DNA of 64,000 bases from Urophycis tenuis (taxonomy: Eukaryota; Chordata; Actinopteri; Gadiformes; Phycidae): the NCBI GenBank assembly GCA_036785325.1, contig JAXIVH010000028.1, positions 5,000,946 through 5,064,945 of the forward strand, written 5' to 3'. The position numbers and the translations under genes are program-made. The notes under the pieces are model-generated. The model was not told where the DNA came from. It saw nothing but the letters and a program-made list of their open reading frames with translations, and made no database searches. Each line of letters begins with the position of its first letter. Position 1 is the stretch's first letter. This document shows positions 23,447 through 37,000 of the stretch, one piece after another.

Positions 23447-23458
23447 GTAAGTGATTAA

Positions 23459-23459
23459 A

Positions 23460-23491
<32 letters not shown>

Positions 23492-23562
23492 ACACACGCG
23501 CGCGCGCATATATACACACACACACACACACACATATATACACACACATATATATATATACT
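23459..23562. repeat. (CA)n/(TA)n microsatellite after M1
   Basis: CA runs interrupted by a (CG)n stretch and by 'catatata' islands. Length and interruptions differ from every other module copy. Confidence 0.95.
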
Positions 23563-23760
23563 TGAACATAGCTGACCCTTTTTTTCCCCCTTCTCAGGGA
23601 TTATGCTCCCAGTTTTGATCTCGGACGTCTGGTCACTTATAGCATATAATAATATTCTATTACTGTTAAGCCAACTATGAATAATAAAACAGGCCAAAAC
23701 ATGTGTCCTTTATCATAGCTACACGTATTACAAAAAAAACGCGTGAATTGAAAAGTTGAA

Positions 23761-25860
23761 GGTATGTTTTTAGCTGCTGGGTAGACTTCAGTGAACCTGA
23801 CGCAGTTTTGTCTGTGAGCAACCAAATTGCTCGGGGATGGGCTCATTTTAAGCGGGGAAATCTTAGGTTCCCAACGGCGTATGGCAAGACTATATTCACC
23901 AAAGGGCCTTTGAAATACTAAGATAATTAATTTCTGTTCTTTATTGAAAGATTGATCTTAATTGAAACGTTGAAGGTATGTTTTTAGCTGCTGGGTAGAC
24001 TTCAGTCAACCTGACGCAGTTTTGTCTGTGAGCGAGCAGACTGCTCGCGGATGGGCTCATTTTAAGCGGGGAAATCTAAGCTTTCCAACGGCGTATGGCA
24101 AGACTATATTCACTAATGGCCCGTTGAAATACTAAGCTAATTAATTTGTGTTCTGTAAGGAAAGATTGATGTCAATTGAAACGTTAAAGGTATGTTTTTA
24201 GCTGCTGGGTAGACTTCATTCAACCTGACGCAGTTTAGTCTGTGATCAACCAGACTGCTCGCGGATGGGCTCATTTTAAGCGGGGAAATCTAAGCTTTCC
24301 AACGGCGTATGAAAAGACTATATTGACTCATGGGTCGTTGAAATACTAAGCTAATTAATTTGTGTTCTGTAAGGAAAGATTGATGTTAATTGAAACATTG
24401 AAGGTATGTTTTTAGCTGCTGGGTAGACTTCAGTCAACCTGACGCAGTTTAGTCTGTGATCAACCAGACTGCTCGCGGATGGGCTCATTTTAAGCGGGGA
24501 AATCTAAGCTTTCCAACGGCGTATGGCAAGACTATATTGACTCATGGGTCGTTTAAATACTAAGCTAATTAATTTGTGTTCTGTAAGGAAAGATTGATGT
24601 TAATTGAAACGTTGAAGGTATGTTTTTAGCTGCTGGGTAGACTTCAGTCAACCTGACACAGTTTTGTCTCTGAGCAACCAAATTGCTTGGGGATGGGCTC
24701 ATTATAAGCGGGGAAATCTAAGCTTTTCAACGGCGTATGGCAAGACTATATTCACCAAAGGGTCTTTGAAATACTAAGCTAATTAATTTGTGTTCTGTAA
24801 GGAAAGATTGATGTTAATTGAAACGTTAAAGGTATGTTTTTAGCTTCTGGGTAGACTTCATTCAACCTGACGCAGTTTAGTCTGTGATCAACCAGACTGC
24901 TCGCGGATGGGCTCATTTTAAGCGGGGAAATCTAAGCTTTCCAACGGCCTATGGCAAGACTATATTGACTCATGGGTCATTGAAATACTAAGCTAATTAA
25001 TTTGTGTTCTGTAAGGAAAGATTGATGTTAATTGAAACGTTGAAGGTATGTTTTTAGCTGCTGGGTAGACTTCAGTCAACCTGACGCAGTTTAGTCTGTG
25101 ATCAACCAGACTGCTCGCGGATGGGCTCATTTTAAGCGGGGACATCTAAGCTTTCCAACGGCGTATGGAAAGACTATATTCACTCATGGGTCGTTGAAAT
25201 ACTAAGCTAATTAATTTGTGTTCTGTAAGGAAAGATTGATGTTAATTGAAACGTTGAAGGTATGTTTTTAGCTGCTGGGTAGACTTCAGTCAACCTGACG
25301 CAGTTTAGTCTGTGAGCAACCAAATTGCTCAGGGATGGGCTCATTATAAGCGGGGAAATCTAAGCTTTCCAACAGCGTATGGCAAGACTATATTCACCAA
25401 AGGGTCGTTGAAATACTAAGCTAATTAATTTGTGTTCTGTAAGGAAAGATTGATGTTAAGTGAAACGTTAAAGGTATGTTTTTAGCTGCTGGGTAGACTT
25501 CAGTCAACCTGACGCAGTTTAGTCTGTGATCAACCAGACTGCTCGAGGATGGGCTCATTTTAAGCGGGGAAATCTAAGCTTTCCAACGGCGTATGGCAAG
25601 ACTATATTCACTAAAGGGTCGTTGAAATACTAAGCTAATTAATTTGTGTTCTGTAAGGAAAGATTGATGTTAATTGAAACGTTGAAGGTATGTCTTTAGC
25701 TGCTGTGTAGACTTCAGTCAACCTGACGCAGATTTGTCTGTGAGCAACCAAATTGCTCGGAGATGGGCTCATTTTAAACGGGGAAATCTAAGCTTTCCAA
25801 CGACGTATGGCATGACTATATTTGCCCATGGGTCGTCGAAATAATAAGCTGATTCATGTG
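23761..25860. repeat. 214-bp minisatellite run 1 (10 units)
   Basis: Unit starts 'ggtatgtttttagctgctgg' recur every 214 bp from 23761 to 25688. Internal units fall into two main types, 'gagcaaccaaattgctc' and 'gatcaaccagactgctc'. The last unit is the terminal variant ('tatgtctttagctgctgtg'). Confidence 0.95.
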
Positions 25861-26055
25861 TGTTCTGTTGGCTGTGGAAAGAAAATAGCACACAAGTCAT
25901 ACCAAGTCACCTTTATTTTTCAGTGATAAACATTAATAAATAAACAGTATGGACATTGTATAAACAGTTGTATAAAAAGTGTAAACGGTATGAACAGTGT
26001 TCTTATAAAAGATATCAATATCAATACTGATCACGTGTGTATTTTATATTTCCAG

Positions 26056-26559
26056 GTTATTTGTTGATGAGCCAGAGCCTGTGACTTCCACCAACCTGCC
26101 CGTTCAGCCCACTGCGTTGTCGTCCTCCACCTGGCCGAAGCCTCCTGCGCCCACCCGCCTCCAGCCGAGGCCTCCTGCTGCGTCAGCCTGTGGCCCGCCC
26201 GCCCCCTGTGTCGGCAGCACCCATACCGCTGGTCCTCCCCGCACAGCCACAGGCCCCCTCCGTCCTGCTTCGTGGGCCATCCTGCAGCTGTCTCTGCAGT
26301 CATCGTGTGTCAAAACCATTCAAACTTGTATATGGTAACATTTCAAAATGACACCAGCATAAATGAGGACCTTGCAATAGGTTGTGTGTTACATGACCCC
26401 CCTGGCATACAGCTGTATGTCTCTGTGAAGGTGGTTGTGAAGAACTGCATCCGGCTGAACAAGTACAAGTGCCGGTGAGGCAGCAACTCTCTCGAGGGGT
26501 TGCACACCCACCTGGTTAACGCCATCCCTTCACAGCGATGTGGGATCATGCCGTTCCAA
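26056..26559 (+). pseudogene. Exon-like block M2
   Basis: 504 bp between 'tatatttccag' and 'gtaagtgatt'. TGA replaces CGA at about 26476, cutting the last frame before the RGSNSLEG segment. Carries 'gacttccaccaacctgcc' (shared only with M4). The second acceptor is lost (ctcgg for ctcag). Confidence 0.5.
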
Positions 26560-26569
26560 GTAAGTGATT

Positions 26570-26600
<31 letters not shown>

Positions 26601-26655
26601 GCGCATATATACACACACACACACGCATATATACACACACATATATATATATACT
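26570..26655. repeat. (CA)n/(TA)n microsatellite after M2
   Basis: Short CA runs broken by two 'gcatatata' islands, ending in (TA)n. Confidence 0.95.
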
Positions 26656-26852
26656 TAAACATAGCTGACCCTTTTTTTCCCCCTTCTCGGGGATTATGCT
26701 CCCAGTTTTTATCTCGGACGTCTGGTCACTTATAGCATATAATAATATTCTATTACTGTTAAGCCAACTATGAATAATAAAACAGGCCAAAACATGTGTC
26801 CTTTATCATAGCTACACGTATTACAAAAAAAACGCGTGAATTGAAAAGTTGA

Positions 26853-29800
26853 AGGTATGTTTTTAGCTGCTGGGTAGACTTCAGTCAACCTGACGCAGTT
26901 TTGTCTGTGAGCAACCAAATTGCTCGGGGATGGACTCATTTTAAGCGGGGAAATCTAAGGTTCCCAACGGCGTATGGCAAGATTATATTGAGTCATGGGT
27001 CGTTGAAATACTAAGCTAATTAATTTCTGTTCTTTATTGAAAGATTGATCTTAATTGAAACGTTGAAGGTATGTTTTTAGCTGCTGGGTAGACTTCAGTC
27101 AACCTGACGCAGTTTTGTCTGTGAGCAACCAGACTGCTCGCGGATGGGCTCATTTTAAGCGGGGAAATCTAAGCTTTCCAACGGCGTATGGCAAGACTAT
27201 ATTGACTCATTGGTCGTTGAAATACTAAGCTAATTAATTTGTGATCTGTAAGGAAAGATTGATGTTAATTGAAACGTTGAAGGTATGTTTTTAGCTGCTG
27301 GGTAGACTTCAGTCAACCTGACACAGTTTTGTCTCTGAGCAACCAAATTGCTTGGGGATGGGCTCATTTTAAGCGGGGAAATCTAAGCTTTCCAACGGCG
27401 TATGGCAAGACTATATTGACTCATGGGTCGTTGAAATACTAAGATAATTAATTTGTGTTCTGTAAGGAAAGATTGATGTTAATTGAAACGTTGAAGGTAT
27501 GTTTTTAGCTGCTGGGTAGACTTCACTCAACCTGACACAGTTTTGTCTGTGATCAACCAGACTGCTGGCGGATGGGCTCATTTTAAGCAGGGAAATCTAA
27601 GCTTTTCAACGGCGTATGGTAAGACTATATTCACCAAAGGGCCGTTGAAATACTAAGCTAATTAATTTGTGTTCTGTAAGGAAAGATTGATGTTAATTGA
27701 AACGTTAAAGGTATGTTTTTGGCTGCTGGGTAGACTTCATTCAACCTGACGCAGTTTAGTCTGTGATCAACCAGACTGCTCGCGGATGGGCTCATTTTAA
27801 GCGGGGAAATCTAAGCTTTCCAACGGCGTATGGCAAGACTATATTGACTCATGGGTCGTTGAAATACTAAGCTAATTAATTTGTGTTCTGTAAGGAAAGA
27901 TTGATGTTCATTGAAACGTTGAAGGTATGTTTTTAGCTGCTGGGTAGACTTCAGTCAACCTGACACAGTTTAGTCTGTGAGCAACCAAATTGCTCGGGGA
28001 TGGGCTCATTATAAGCGGGGAAATCTAAGCTTTCCAACGGCTTATGGCAAGACTATATTGACTCATGGGTCGTTGAAATACTAAGATAATTAATTTGTGT
28101 TCTGTAAGGAAAGATTGATGTTAATTGAAACGTTGAAGGTATGTTTTTAGCTGCTGGGTAGACTTCACTCAACCTGACACAGTTTTGTCTGTGATCAACC
28201 AGACTGCTGGCGGATGGGCTCATTTTAAGCAGGGAAATCTAAGCTTTTCAACGGCGTATGGTAAGACTATATTCACCAAAGGGCCGTTGAAATACTAAGC
28301 TAATTAATTTGTGTTCTGTAAGGAAAGATTGATGTTAATTGAAACGTTGAAGGTATGTTTTTAGCTGCTGGGTAGACTTCGGTCAACCTGACGCAGTTTA
28401 GTCTGTGATCAACCAGACTGCTCGCGGATGGGCTCATTTTAAGCGGGGAAATCTAAGCTTTCCAACGGCGTATGGCAAGACTATATTGACTCATGGGTCG
28501 TTGAAATACTAAGCTAATTAATTTGTGTTCTGTAAGGAAAGATTGATGTTAATTGAAACGTTGAAGGTATGTTTTTAGCTGCTGGGTAGACTTCAGTCAA
28601 CCTGACGCAGTTTAGTCTGTCATCAACCAGACTGCTCGCGGATGGGCTCATTATAAGCGGGGAAATCTAAGCTTTCCAACGGCGTATGGCAAGACTATAT
28701 TGACTCATTGGTCGTTGAAATACTAAGCTAATTAATTTGTGATCTGTAAGGAAAGATTGATGTTAATTGAAACGTTGAAGGTATGTTTTTAGCTGCTGGG
28801 TAGACTTCAGTCAACCTGACACAGTTTTGTCTCTGAGCAACCAAATTGCTTGGGGATGGGCTCATTTTAAGCGGGGAAATCTAAGCTTTCCAACGGCGTA
28901 TGGCAAGACTATATTGACTCATGGGTCGTTGAAATACTAAGATAATTAATTTGTGTTCTGTAAGGAAAGATTGATCTTAATTGAAACGTTGAAGGTATGT
29001 TTTTAGCTGCTGGGTAGACTTCAGTCAACCTGACGCAGTTTTGTCTGTGAGCAAGCAGACTGCTCGCGGATGGGCTCATTTTAAGCGGGGAAATCTAAGC
29101 TTTCCAACGGCGTATGGCAAGACTATATTGACTCATTGGTCGTTGAAATACTAAGCTAATTAATTTGTGTTCTGTAAGGAAAGATTGATGTTCATTGAAA
29201 CGTTGAAGGTATGTTTTTAGCTGCTGGGTAGACTTCAGTCAACCTGACACAGTTTAGTCTGTGAGCAACCAAATTGCTCGGGGATGGGCTCATTATAAGC
29301 GGGGAAATCTAAGCTTTCCAATGGCTTATGGCAAGACTATATTGACTCATGGGTCGTTGAAATACTAAGATAATTAATTTGTGTTCTGTAAGGAAAGATT
29401 GATGTTAATTGAAACGTTGAAGGTATGTTTTTAGCTGCTGGGTAGACTTCACTCAACCTGACACAGTTTTGTCTGTGATCAACCAGACTGCTGGCGGATG
29501 GGCTCATTTTAAGCAGGGAAATCTAAGCTTTTCAACGGCGTATGGTAAGACTATATTCACCAAAGGGCCGTTGAAATACTAAGCTAATTAATTTGTGTTC
29601 TGTAAGGAAAGATTGATGTTAATTGAAACGTTGAAGGTATGTTTTAAGCTGCTGGGTAGACTTCGGTCAACCTGACGCAGTTTAGTCTGTGATCAACCAG
29701 ACTGCTCGCGGATGGGCTCATTTTAAGCGGGGAAATCTAAGCTTTCCAACGGCGTATGGCAAGACTATATTGACTCATGGGTCGTTGAAATACTAAGCTA

Positions 29801-31310
29801 ATTAATTTGTGTTCTGTAAGGAAAGATTGATGTTAATTGAAACGTTGAAGGTATGTTTTTAGCTGCTGGGTAGACTTCAGTCAACCTGACACAGTTTAGT
29901 CTGTGAGCAACCAAATTGCTCGGGGATGGGCTCATTATAAGCGGGGAAATCTAAGCTTTCCAACGGCGTATGGCAAGACTATATTGACTCATGGGTCGTT
30001 GAAATACTAAGATAATTAATTTGTGTTCTGTAAGGAAAGATTGATGTTAATTGAAACGTTGAAGGTATGTTTTTAGCTGCTGGGTAGACTTCACTCAACC
30101 TGACACAGTTTTGTCTGTGATCAACCAGACTGCTGGCGGATGGGCTCATTTTAAGCAGGGAAATCTAAGCTTTTCAACGGCGTATGGTAAGACTATATTC
30201 ACCAAAGGGCCGTTGAAATACTAAGCTAATTAATTTGTGTTCTGTAAGGAAAGATTGATGTTAATTGAAACGTTAAAGGTATGTTTTTGGCTGCTGGGTA
30301 GACTTCATTCAACCTGATGCAGTTTAGTCTGTGATCAACCAGACTGCTCGCGGATGGGCTCATTTTAAGCGGGGAAATCTAAGCTTTCCAACGGCGTATG
30401 GCAAGACTATATTGACTCATGGGTCGTTGAAATACTAAGCTAATTAATTTGTGTTCTGTAAGGAAAGATTGATGTTAATTGAAACGTTGAAGGTATGTTT
30501 TTAGCTGCTGGGTAGACTTCAGTCAACCTGACACAGTTTAGTCTGTGAGCAACCAAATTGCTCGGGGATGGGCTCATTATAAGCGGGGAAATCTAAGCTT
30601 TCCAACGGCGTATGGCAAGACTATATTCACCAAAGGGTCGTTGAAATACTAAGCTAATTAATTTGTGTTCTGTAAGGAAAGATTGATGTTAATTGAAACG
30701 TTGAAGGTATGTCTTTAGCTGCTGTGTAGACTTCAGTCAACCTGACGCAGTTTTGTCTGTGAGCAAGCAGACTGCTCGCGGATGGGCTCATTTTAAGCGG
30801 GGAAATCTAAGCTTTCCAACGGCGTATGGCAAGACTATATTGACTCATTGGTCGTTGAAATACTAAGCTAATTAATTTGTGATCTGTAAGGAAAGATTGA
30901 TGTTAATTGAAACGTTGAAGGTATGTTTTTAGCTGCTGGGTAGACTTCAGTCAACCTGACACAGTTTTGTCTCTGAGCAACCAAATTGCTTGGGGATGGG
31001 CTCATTATAAGCGGGGAAATCTAAGCTTTTCAACGGCGTATGGCAAGACTATATTGACTCATGGGTCGTTGAAATACTAAGATAATTAATTTGTGTTCTG
31101 TAAGGAAAGATTGATGTTAATTGAAACGTTGAAGGTATGTCTTTAGCTGCTGTGTAGACTTCAGTCAACCTGACGCAGATTTGTCTGTGAGCAACCAAAT
31201 TGCTCGGAGATGGGCTCATTTTAAACGGGGAAATCTAAGCTTTCCAACGACGTATGGCATGACTATATTTGCCCATGGGTCGTCGAAATAATAAGCTGAT
31301 TCATGTCTGT
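26853..31310. repeat. 214-bp minisatellite run 2 (21 units, longest)
   Basis: Twenty-one units at exact 214-bp spacing. A distinctive unit with 'actgctggcggatggg', 'aagcagggaaatc' and 'ggtaagactatattcacc' recurs at about 27565, 28207, 29491 and 30133, that is at multiples of 642 bp, so three units form a higher-order repeat. A unit with the terminal-variant start (tgtctttagctgctgtg) also occurs internally near 30711, a trace of a past module boundary or gene-conversion tract. Confidence 0.9.
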
Positions 31311-31502
31311 TCTGTTGGCTGTGGAAAGAAAATAGCACACAAGTCATACCAAGTCACCTTTATTTTTCAGTGATAAACATTAATAAATAAACAGTATGGA
31401 CATTGTATAAACAGTTGTATAAAAAGTGTAAACGGTATGAACAGTGTTCTTATAAAAAATATCAATATCAATACTGATCACGTGTGTATTTTATATTTCC
31501 AG

Positions 31503-32006
31503 GTTATTTGTTGATGAGCCAGAGCCTGTGACTCCCACCAACCGGCCCGTTCAGCCCACTGCGTTGTCGTCCTCCACCCGGCCGAAGCCTCCTGCGCCCA
31601 CCCGCCTCCAGCCGAGGCCTCCTGCTGCGTCAGCCTGTGGCCCGCCCGCCCCCTGTGTCGGCAGCACCCATACCGCTGGTCCTCCCCGCACAGCCACAGG
31701 CCCCCTCCGTCCTGCTTCGTGGGCCATCCTGCAGCTGTCTCTGCAGTCATCGTGTGTCAAAACCATTCAAACTTGTATATGGTAACATTTCAAAATGACA
31801 CCAGCATAAATGAGGACCTTGCAATAGGTTGTGTGTTACATGACCCCCCTGGCATACAGCTGTATGTCTCTGTGAAGGTGGTTGTGAAGAACTGCATCCG
31901 GCTGAACAAGTACAAGTGCCGGTGAGGCAGCAACTCTCTCGAGGAGTTGCACGCCCACCTGGTTAACGCCATCCCTTCACAGCGATGTGGGATTATGCCG
32001 TTCCAA
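31503..32006 (+). pseudogene. Exon-like block M3
   Basis: 504 bp with both borders intact. The first frame reads LFVDEPEPVTPTNRPVQ onward, is proline-rich and ends at a TAA near 31783. The second frame runs from an overlapping start to TGA near 31923. Private changes: 'gaggagttgc' and 'gggattatgcc' near the 3' border. The second acceptor is lost. Confidence 0.5.
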
Positions 32007-32019
32007 GTAAGTGATTGAA

Positions 32020-32020
<1 letters not shown>

Positions 32021-32075
<55 letters not shown>

Positions 32076-32128
32076 GCGCATATATATACACACACACACG
32101 CATATATACACACACATATATATATATA
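32021..32128. repeat. (CA)n/(TA)n microsatellite after M3
   Basis: A long CA tract with one 'cataca' break, then two 'gcatatata' islands. Confidence 0.95.
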
Positions 32129-32327
32129 CTTAAACATAGCTGACCCTTTTTTTCCCCCTTCTCGGGGATTATGCTCCCAGTTTTGATCTCGGACGTCTGG
32201 TCACTTATAGCATATAATAATATTCTATTACTGTTAAGCCAACTATGAATAATAAAACAGGCCAAAACGTGTCCTTTATCATAGCTACACGTGTTACAAA
32301 AAAAACGCGTGAATTGAAAAGTTGAAG

Positions 32328-33634
32328 GTATGTTTTTAGCTGCTGGGTAGACTTCAGTCAACCTGACGCAGTTTTGTCTGTGAGCAACCAAATTGCTCGG
32401 GGATGGGCTCATTTTAAGCGGGGAAATCTAAGGTCCCCAACGGCGTTTGGCAAGACTATATTGAGTCATGGGTCGTTGAAATACTAAGCTAATTAATTTC
32501 TGTTCTTTATTGAAAGATTGATCTTAATTGAAACGTTGAAGGTATGTTTTTAGCTGCTGGGTAGACTTCAGTCAACCTGACGCAGTTTTGTCTGTGAGCA
32601 AGCAGACTGCTCGCGGATGGGCTCATTTTAAGCGGGGAAATCTAAGCTTTCCAACGGCGTATGGCAAGACTATATTGACTCATTGGTCGTTGAAATACTA
32701 AGCTAATTAATTTGTGATCTGTAAGGAAAGATTGATGTTAATTGAAACGTTGAAGGTATGTTTTTAGCTGCTGGGTAGACTTCAGTCAACCTGACACAGT
32801 TTTGTCTCTGAGCAACCAAATTGCTTGGGGATGGGCTCATTATAAGCGGGGAAATCTAAGCTTTTCAACGGCGTATGGCAAGACTATATACACCAAAGGG
32901 CCTTTGAAATACTAAGCTAATTAATTTGTGTTCTGTAAGGAAAGATTGATGTTAATTGAAACGTTAAAGGTATGTTTTTAGCTGCTGGGTAGACTTCATT
33001 CAACCTGACGCAGTTTAGTCTGTGATCAACCAGACTGCTCGCGGATGGGCTCATTTTAAGCGGGGAAATCTAAGCTTTCCAACCGCCTATGGCAAGACTA
33101 TATTGACTCATGGGTCATTGAAATACTAAGCTAATTAATTTGTGTTCTGTAAGGAAAGATTGATGTTAATTGAAACGTTGAAGGTATGTTTTTAGCTGCT
33201 GGGTAGACTTCAGTCAACCTGACGCAGTTTAGTCTGTGATCAACCAGACTGCTCGCGGATGGGCTCATTTTAAGCGGGGAAATCTAAGCTTTCCAACGGC
33301 GTATGGCAAGAGTATATTGACTCATGGGTCGTTGAAATACTAAGCTAATTAATTTGTGTTCTGTAAGGAAAGATTGATGTTAATTGAAACGTTGAAGGTA
33401 TGTTTTTAGCTGCTGGGTAGACTTCAGTCAACCTGACGCAGTTTAGTCTGTGATCAACCAGACTGCTCGAGGATGGGCTCATTTTAAGCGGGGAAATCTA
33501 AGCTTTCCAACGGCGTATGGCAAGACTATATTCACTAAAGGGTCGTTGAAATACTAAGCTAATTAATTTGTGTTCTGTAAGGAAAGATTGATGTTAATTG
33601 AAACGTTGAAGGTATGTCTTTAGCTGCTGTGTAG
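32328..33634. repeat. 214-bp minisatellite run 3, left part
   Basis: Six full units and the beginning of a seventh, the terminal-variant unit, which is cut after 'gctgctgtgtag' by the LINE. The unit resumes at 37047 with 'acttcagtcaacctgac'. Confidence 0.95.
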
Positions 33635-34017
33635 AATCAGAATCAGAATCAGAATCAGAATCAAGTTTATTGCCAAGTAGGTTTACACCTACAAGGAATT
33701 CGACTTGGTGCAATTGGTGCAAGGGAAAAAACAGTATTAAAAATATAAGTAAGTAAAAAAAAGTAAAAAAGTAGAAAAGTAAAATAACCATAATAAAATA
33801 AAATAAATATATATATACAATGTACAATGAATATGAGTATGAATATGAATATGGATATGGAATACAGAGCAGTAGTGCATGCAGAGGAAAATGGAAAAAT
33901 GGTGGACCCGAATGAGTGCACACTGTACACACTGTGCGTTAATGTAACGCAGACGATCTGAAGATGCCACGTTAATGTAGCATGTAGGTCTGTGTGGGGG
34001 GAGGGAGAGAGTCAGTG

Positions 34018-37000
34018 TCAGTGGGGGCTCCGGGCCTTGTTGACAAGGCTAGTGGCAGACGGGAAAAAACTGTTCTTATGCCGTGAGGTTTTGGTCCTGA
34101 TGGACCGCAGCCTCCTGCCAGAGGGGAGTGATGCAAAGAGATGGTGACCGGGGTGGGAGGGGTCGGCCATAATCTTACCTGCACGCCTCAGGGTCCTGGA
34201 GGTGTACAGGTCCTGGAGCGACGGCAGATTGCAGCCAATCACCTTCTCTGCAGACCGAATGATGCGCTGCAGTCTGCCCTTGTCCTTGGCGGTGGCAGCA
34301 GCGAACCAGATGGTGATGGAGGAGGTGAGGATGGACTCAATGATGGAGGAGTAGAAGTGCACCATCATTGTCCTGGGCAGGTTGAATTTCTTCAGCTGCC
34401 TAAGGAAGTACATCCTCTGCTGGGCTTTCTTGATGAGGGAGCTGATGTTCAGCTCCCACTTGAGATCCTGGGAGATGACAGTTCCCAGGAAGCGGAAAGA
34501 CTCCACAGTGTCAATTGTGTAGTCGCAGAGGGTGATGGGGGCAGGTGAGGCTGAGTACTTCCTGAAGTCCACAACCATCTCCACTGTCTTTAGAGCGTTG
34601 AGCTCTAGGTTGTTCCGGCTGCACCATGTCACCAGATGGTCTATCTCCCACCTGTAGTCAGACTGATCACCATCAGAAATGAGTCCAATGAGGGTGGTGT
34701 CATCCGCAAACTTCAGAAGCTTGACGGACTGGTGACTGGAGGTGCAGCTGTTTGTGTACAGGGAGAAGAGCAGAGGAGAAAGAACACAGCCCTGGGGGGA
34801 ACCGGTGCTGATGGTCTGTGAGTCGGAGATGCATTTTCCCAGCTTCACATGCTGCTTCCTGTCAGACAGGAAGTCTGTAATCCACCTGCAGGTGGAGTCA
34901 GGCACACTAAGCTGGGAGAGCTTCTCCTGAAGCAGAGCCGGGATGATGGTGTTGAAAGCAGAGCTGAAATCCACAAACAGGATCCTGGCGTAGGTTCCTG
35001 CGGAGTCCAGGTGCTGGAGGATGTAGTGGAAGGCCAAGTTGACTGCATCGTCTACAGACCTGTTGGCTCTGTAGGCAAACTGCAGGGGGTCCAGGAGGGG
35101 GTCGGTGATGCCTTTCAGGTGTGAGAGCACAAGGCGCTCAAAGGACTTCATAACCACAGAGGTCAGGGCGACGGGTCTGAAGTCGTTAAGTCCTGTGGTC
35201 CTTGGCTTCTTGGGGACAGGAATGATGGTAGAGGTCTTGAAGCAGGCTGGCACGTGACATGTCTCCAGTGAGGTGTTGAAAATGTCTGTGAACACTGGAG
35301 ACAGCTGATCAGCACAGTGCTTCAAGGTGGATGGGGAGACAGAATCCGGTCCAGCAGCTTTCCGGGGGTTCTGTCTCCTGAAGAGTTTGTTGACGTCCCT
35401 CTCATGGATGGAAAGAGTCGTCACTGAGGTGGGTGGGGGGGTCGAGGGGGGGACCTTTAAGTTTGGCATTGGTGGAGGTGCCCAGGCCCCCACTGAGGTG
35501 GGGGAGGTGATAAGCTGGAGCTGTTGGGAGGTGTCATGGGGGATGGTTGCAGGACTGTCCCTTTGTCTTTCAAAGCGGCAGTAGAACTCGTTCAGGTCAT
35601 TGGCCAGACGATGGTCGTTGATGGAGTGGGGGGCTTTAGGCTTGTAGTTGGTGATTTGCCTAAGCCCTTTCCAGACAGACGCAGAGTCGTTGGCTGAGAA
35701 GTGGTGTTGGAGCTTCTCAGAGTACAGTCGTTTAGCCTCTTTCACCGCCTTGCCAAACTTGTACTTCGCCTCTTTATAACTGTCTTTGTCCCCACTCCTG
35801 AAGGCAACTTCCTTATCCAACCTTAACCTTCTGAGTTTGGCTGTGAACCAGGGTTTGTCATTGTTGTAACTCACCCTGGTGCGTGTTGGAATGCAGCTGT
35901 CCTCACAGAAACTGATGTAGGACGTCACAGCCTCTGTGTACTCATCCAGACTTTTGGTAGCAGTCCTGAACACATCCCAGTCAGTAGAGTCCAAACACGC
36001 CTGGAGATCCTCCACGGCCTCACTGGTCCACTTCTTTGATGTCCTCACTACAGGTTTGCAGAGCTTTAATTTCTGCCTGTACGCAGGAATCAGGTGGACC
36101 ATGACGTGGTCAGAGTGTCCCAGTGCAGCACGGGGGACGGCGTGATAGGCATCCCTGACTGTGGTGTAACAGTGATCCAGAATGTTCTCCTCTCTGGTCG
36201 GGCATTTAATAAACTGTCTATATTTAGGGAGTTCGTGAGTGAGGTTTCCTTTGTTAAAATCACCAACGACAATAACTAAGGAGTCCGGGTTGGTACGCTC
36301 CACACACAGTATCTGGTCGGCGAGCATGCGCTGTGCGTCCTGCACGTTGGCCGACGGTGGAATGTAAACACCGACCAGAATGAATGAAGCGAACTCACGG
36401 GGTGAATAAAAGGGCTTACAGTTTATGAAGTAAGATTCCAGATCAGGAGAACAGTGCTGCTGGATCGCCGTCACGTCGTTGCACCAACCACTGTTGATGT
36501 AAAAACAGATTCCTCCACCTTTTGTTTTGCCGGAGAGTTCCGCGTCTCTGTCCGCTCTGTAGAGTTGGAAGCCTGCCAGCTGCAGCGCAGAGTCCGGTAT
36601 TAAGCCACAAAGCCACGTCTCCGTAAAGCACAAAACAGCGGATGAATAAAAGTCCCTGTTTTTTCCCAACAGCAGTTGTAATTCGTCCAGTTTGTTGGGC
36701 AGTGAACGCACGTTAGAGAGAAATATACCCGGTAGAGGTGTGCGTAATCCGCGCTGGCAAAGACGCACAAGCGCACCGGCACGTTTTCCTCTCCTCCGAC
36801 GTTTTACTGCGTGAGCAAAGGTGAGCGCACCTTTGACCAGAATGTCCAAAATTTCCAATGTTGGGAGAGCGAAAGTAGGAAATAAATCCTCTGGCGTTGT
36901 TACCCTGATGTTCATGAGCTCTTCTCTGGTGAAAGAGCTCCGGGTGCCATCGCAAAAGACAGAGTTTAAACACAAAACAAAACAAAACAACGCGCACCAA

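Noticed and set aside
23455..23697. Minus-strand frames rich in Cys-Val and Tyr-Ile after each module
   Set aside because: They are translations of (CA)n/(TA)n microsatellites joined to the leader.
23761..25860. CRISPR array or direct-repeat defence locus
   Set aside because: The 214-bp repeats are contiguous with no spacers, and the setting is a vertebrate satellite.
34141..34548. Plus-strand frames across the LINE
   Set aside because: They are antisense shadows of the reverse-transcriptase coding region.
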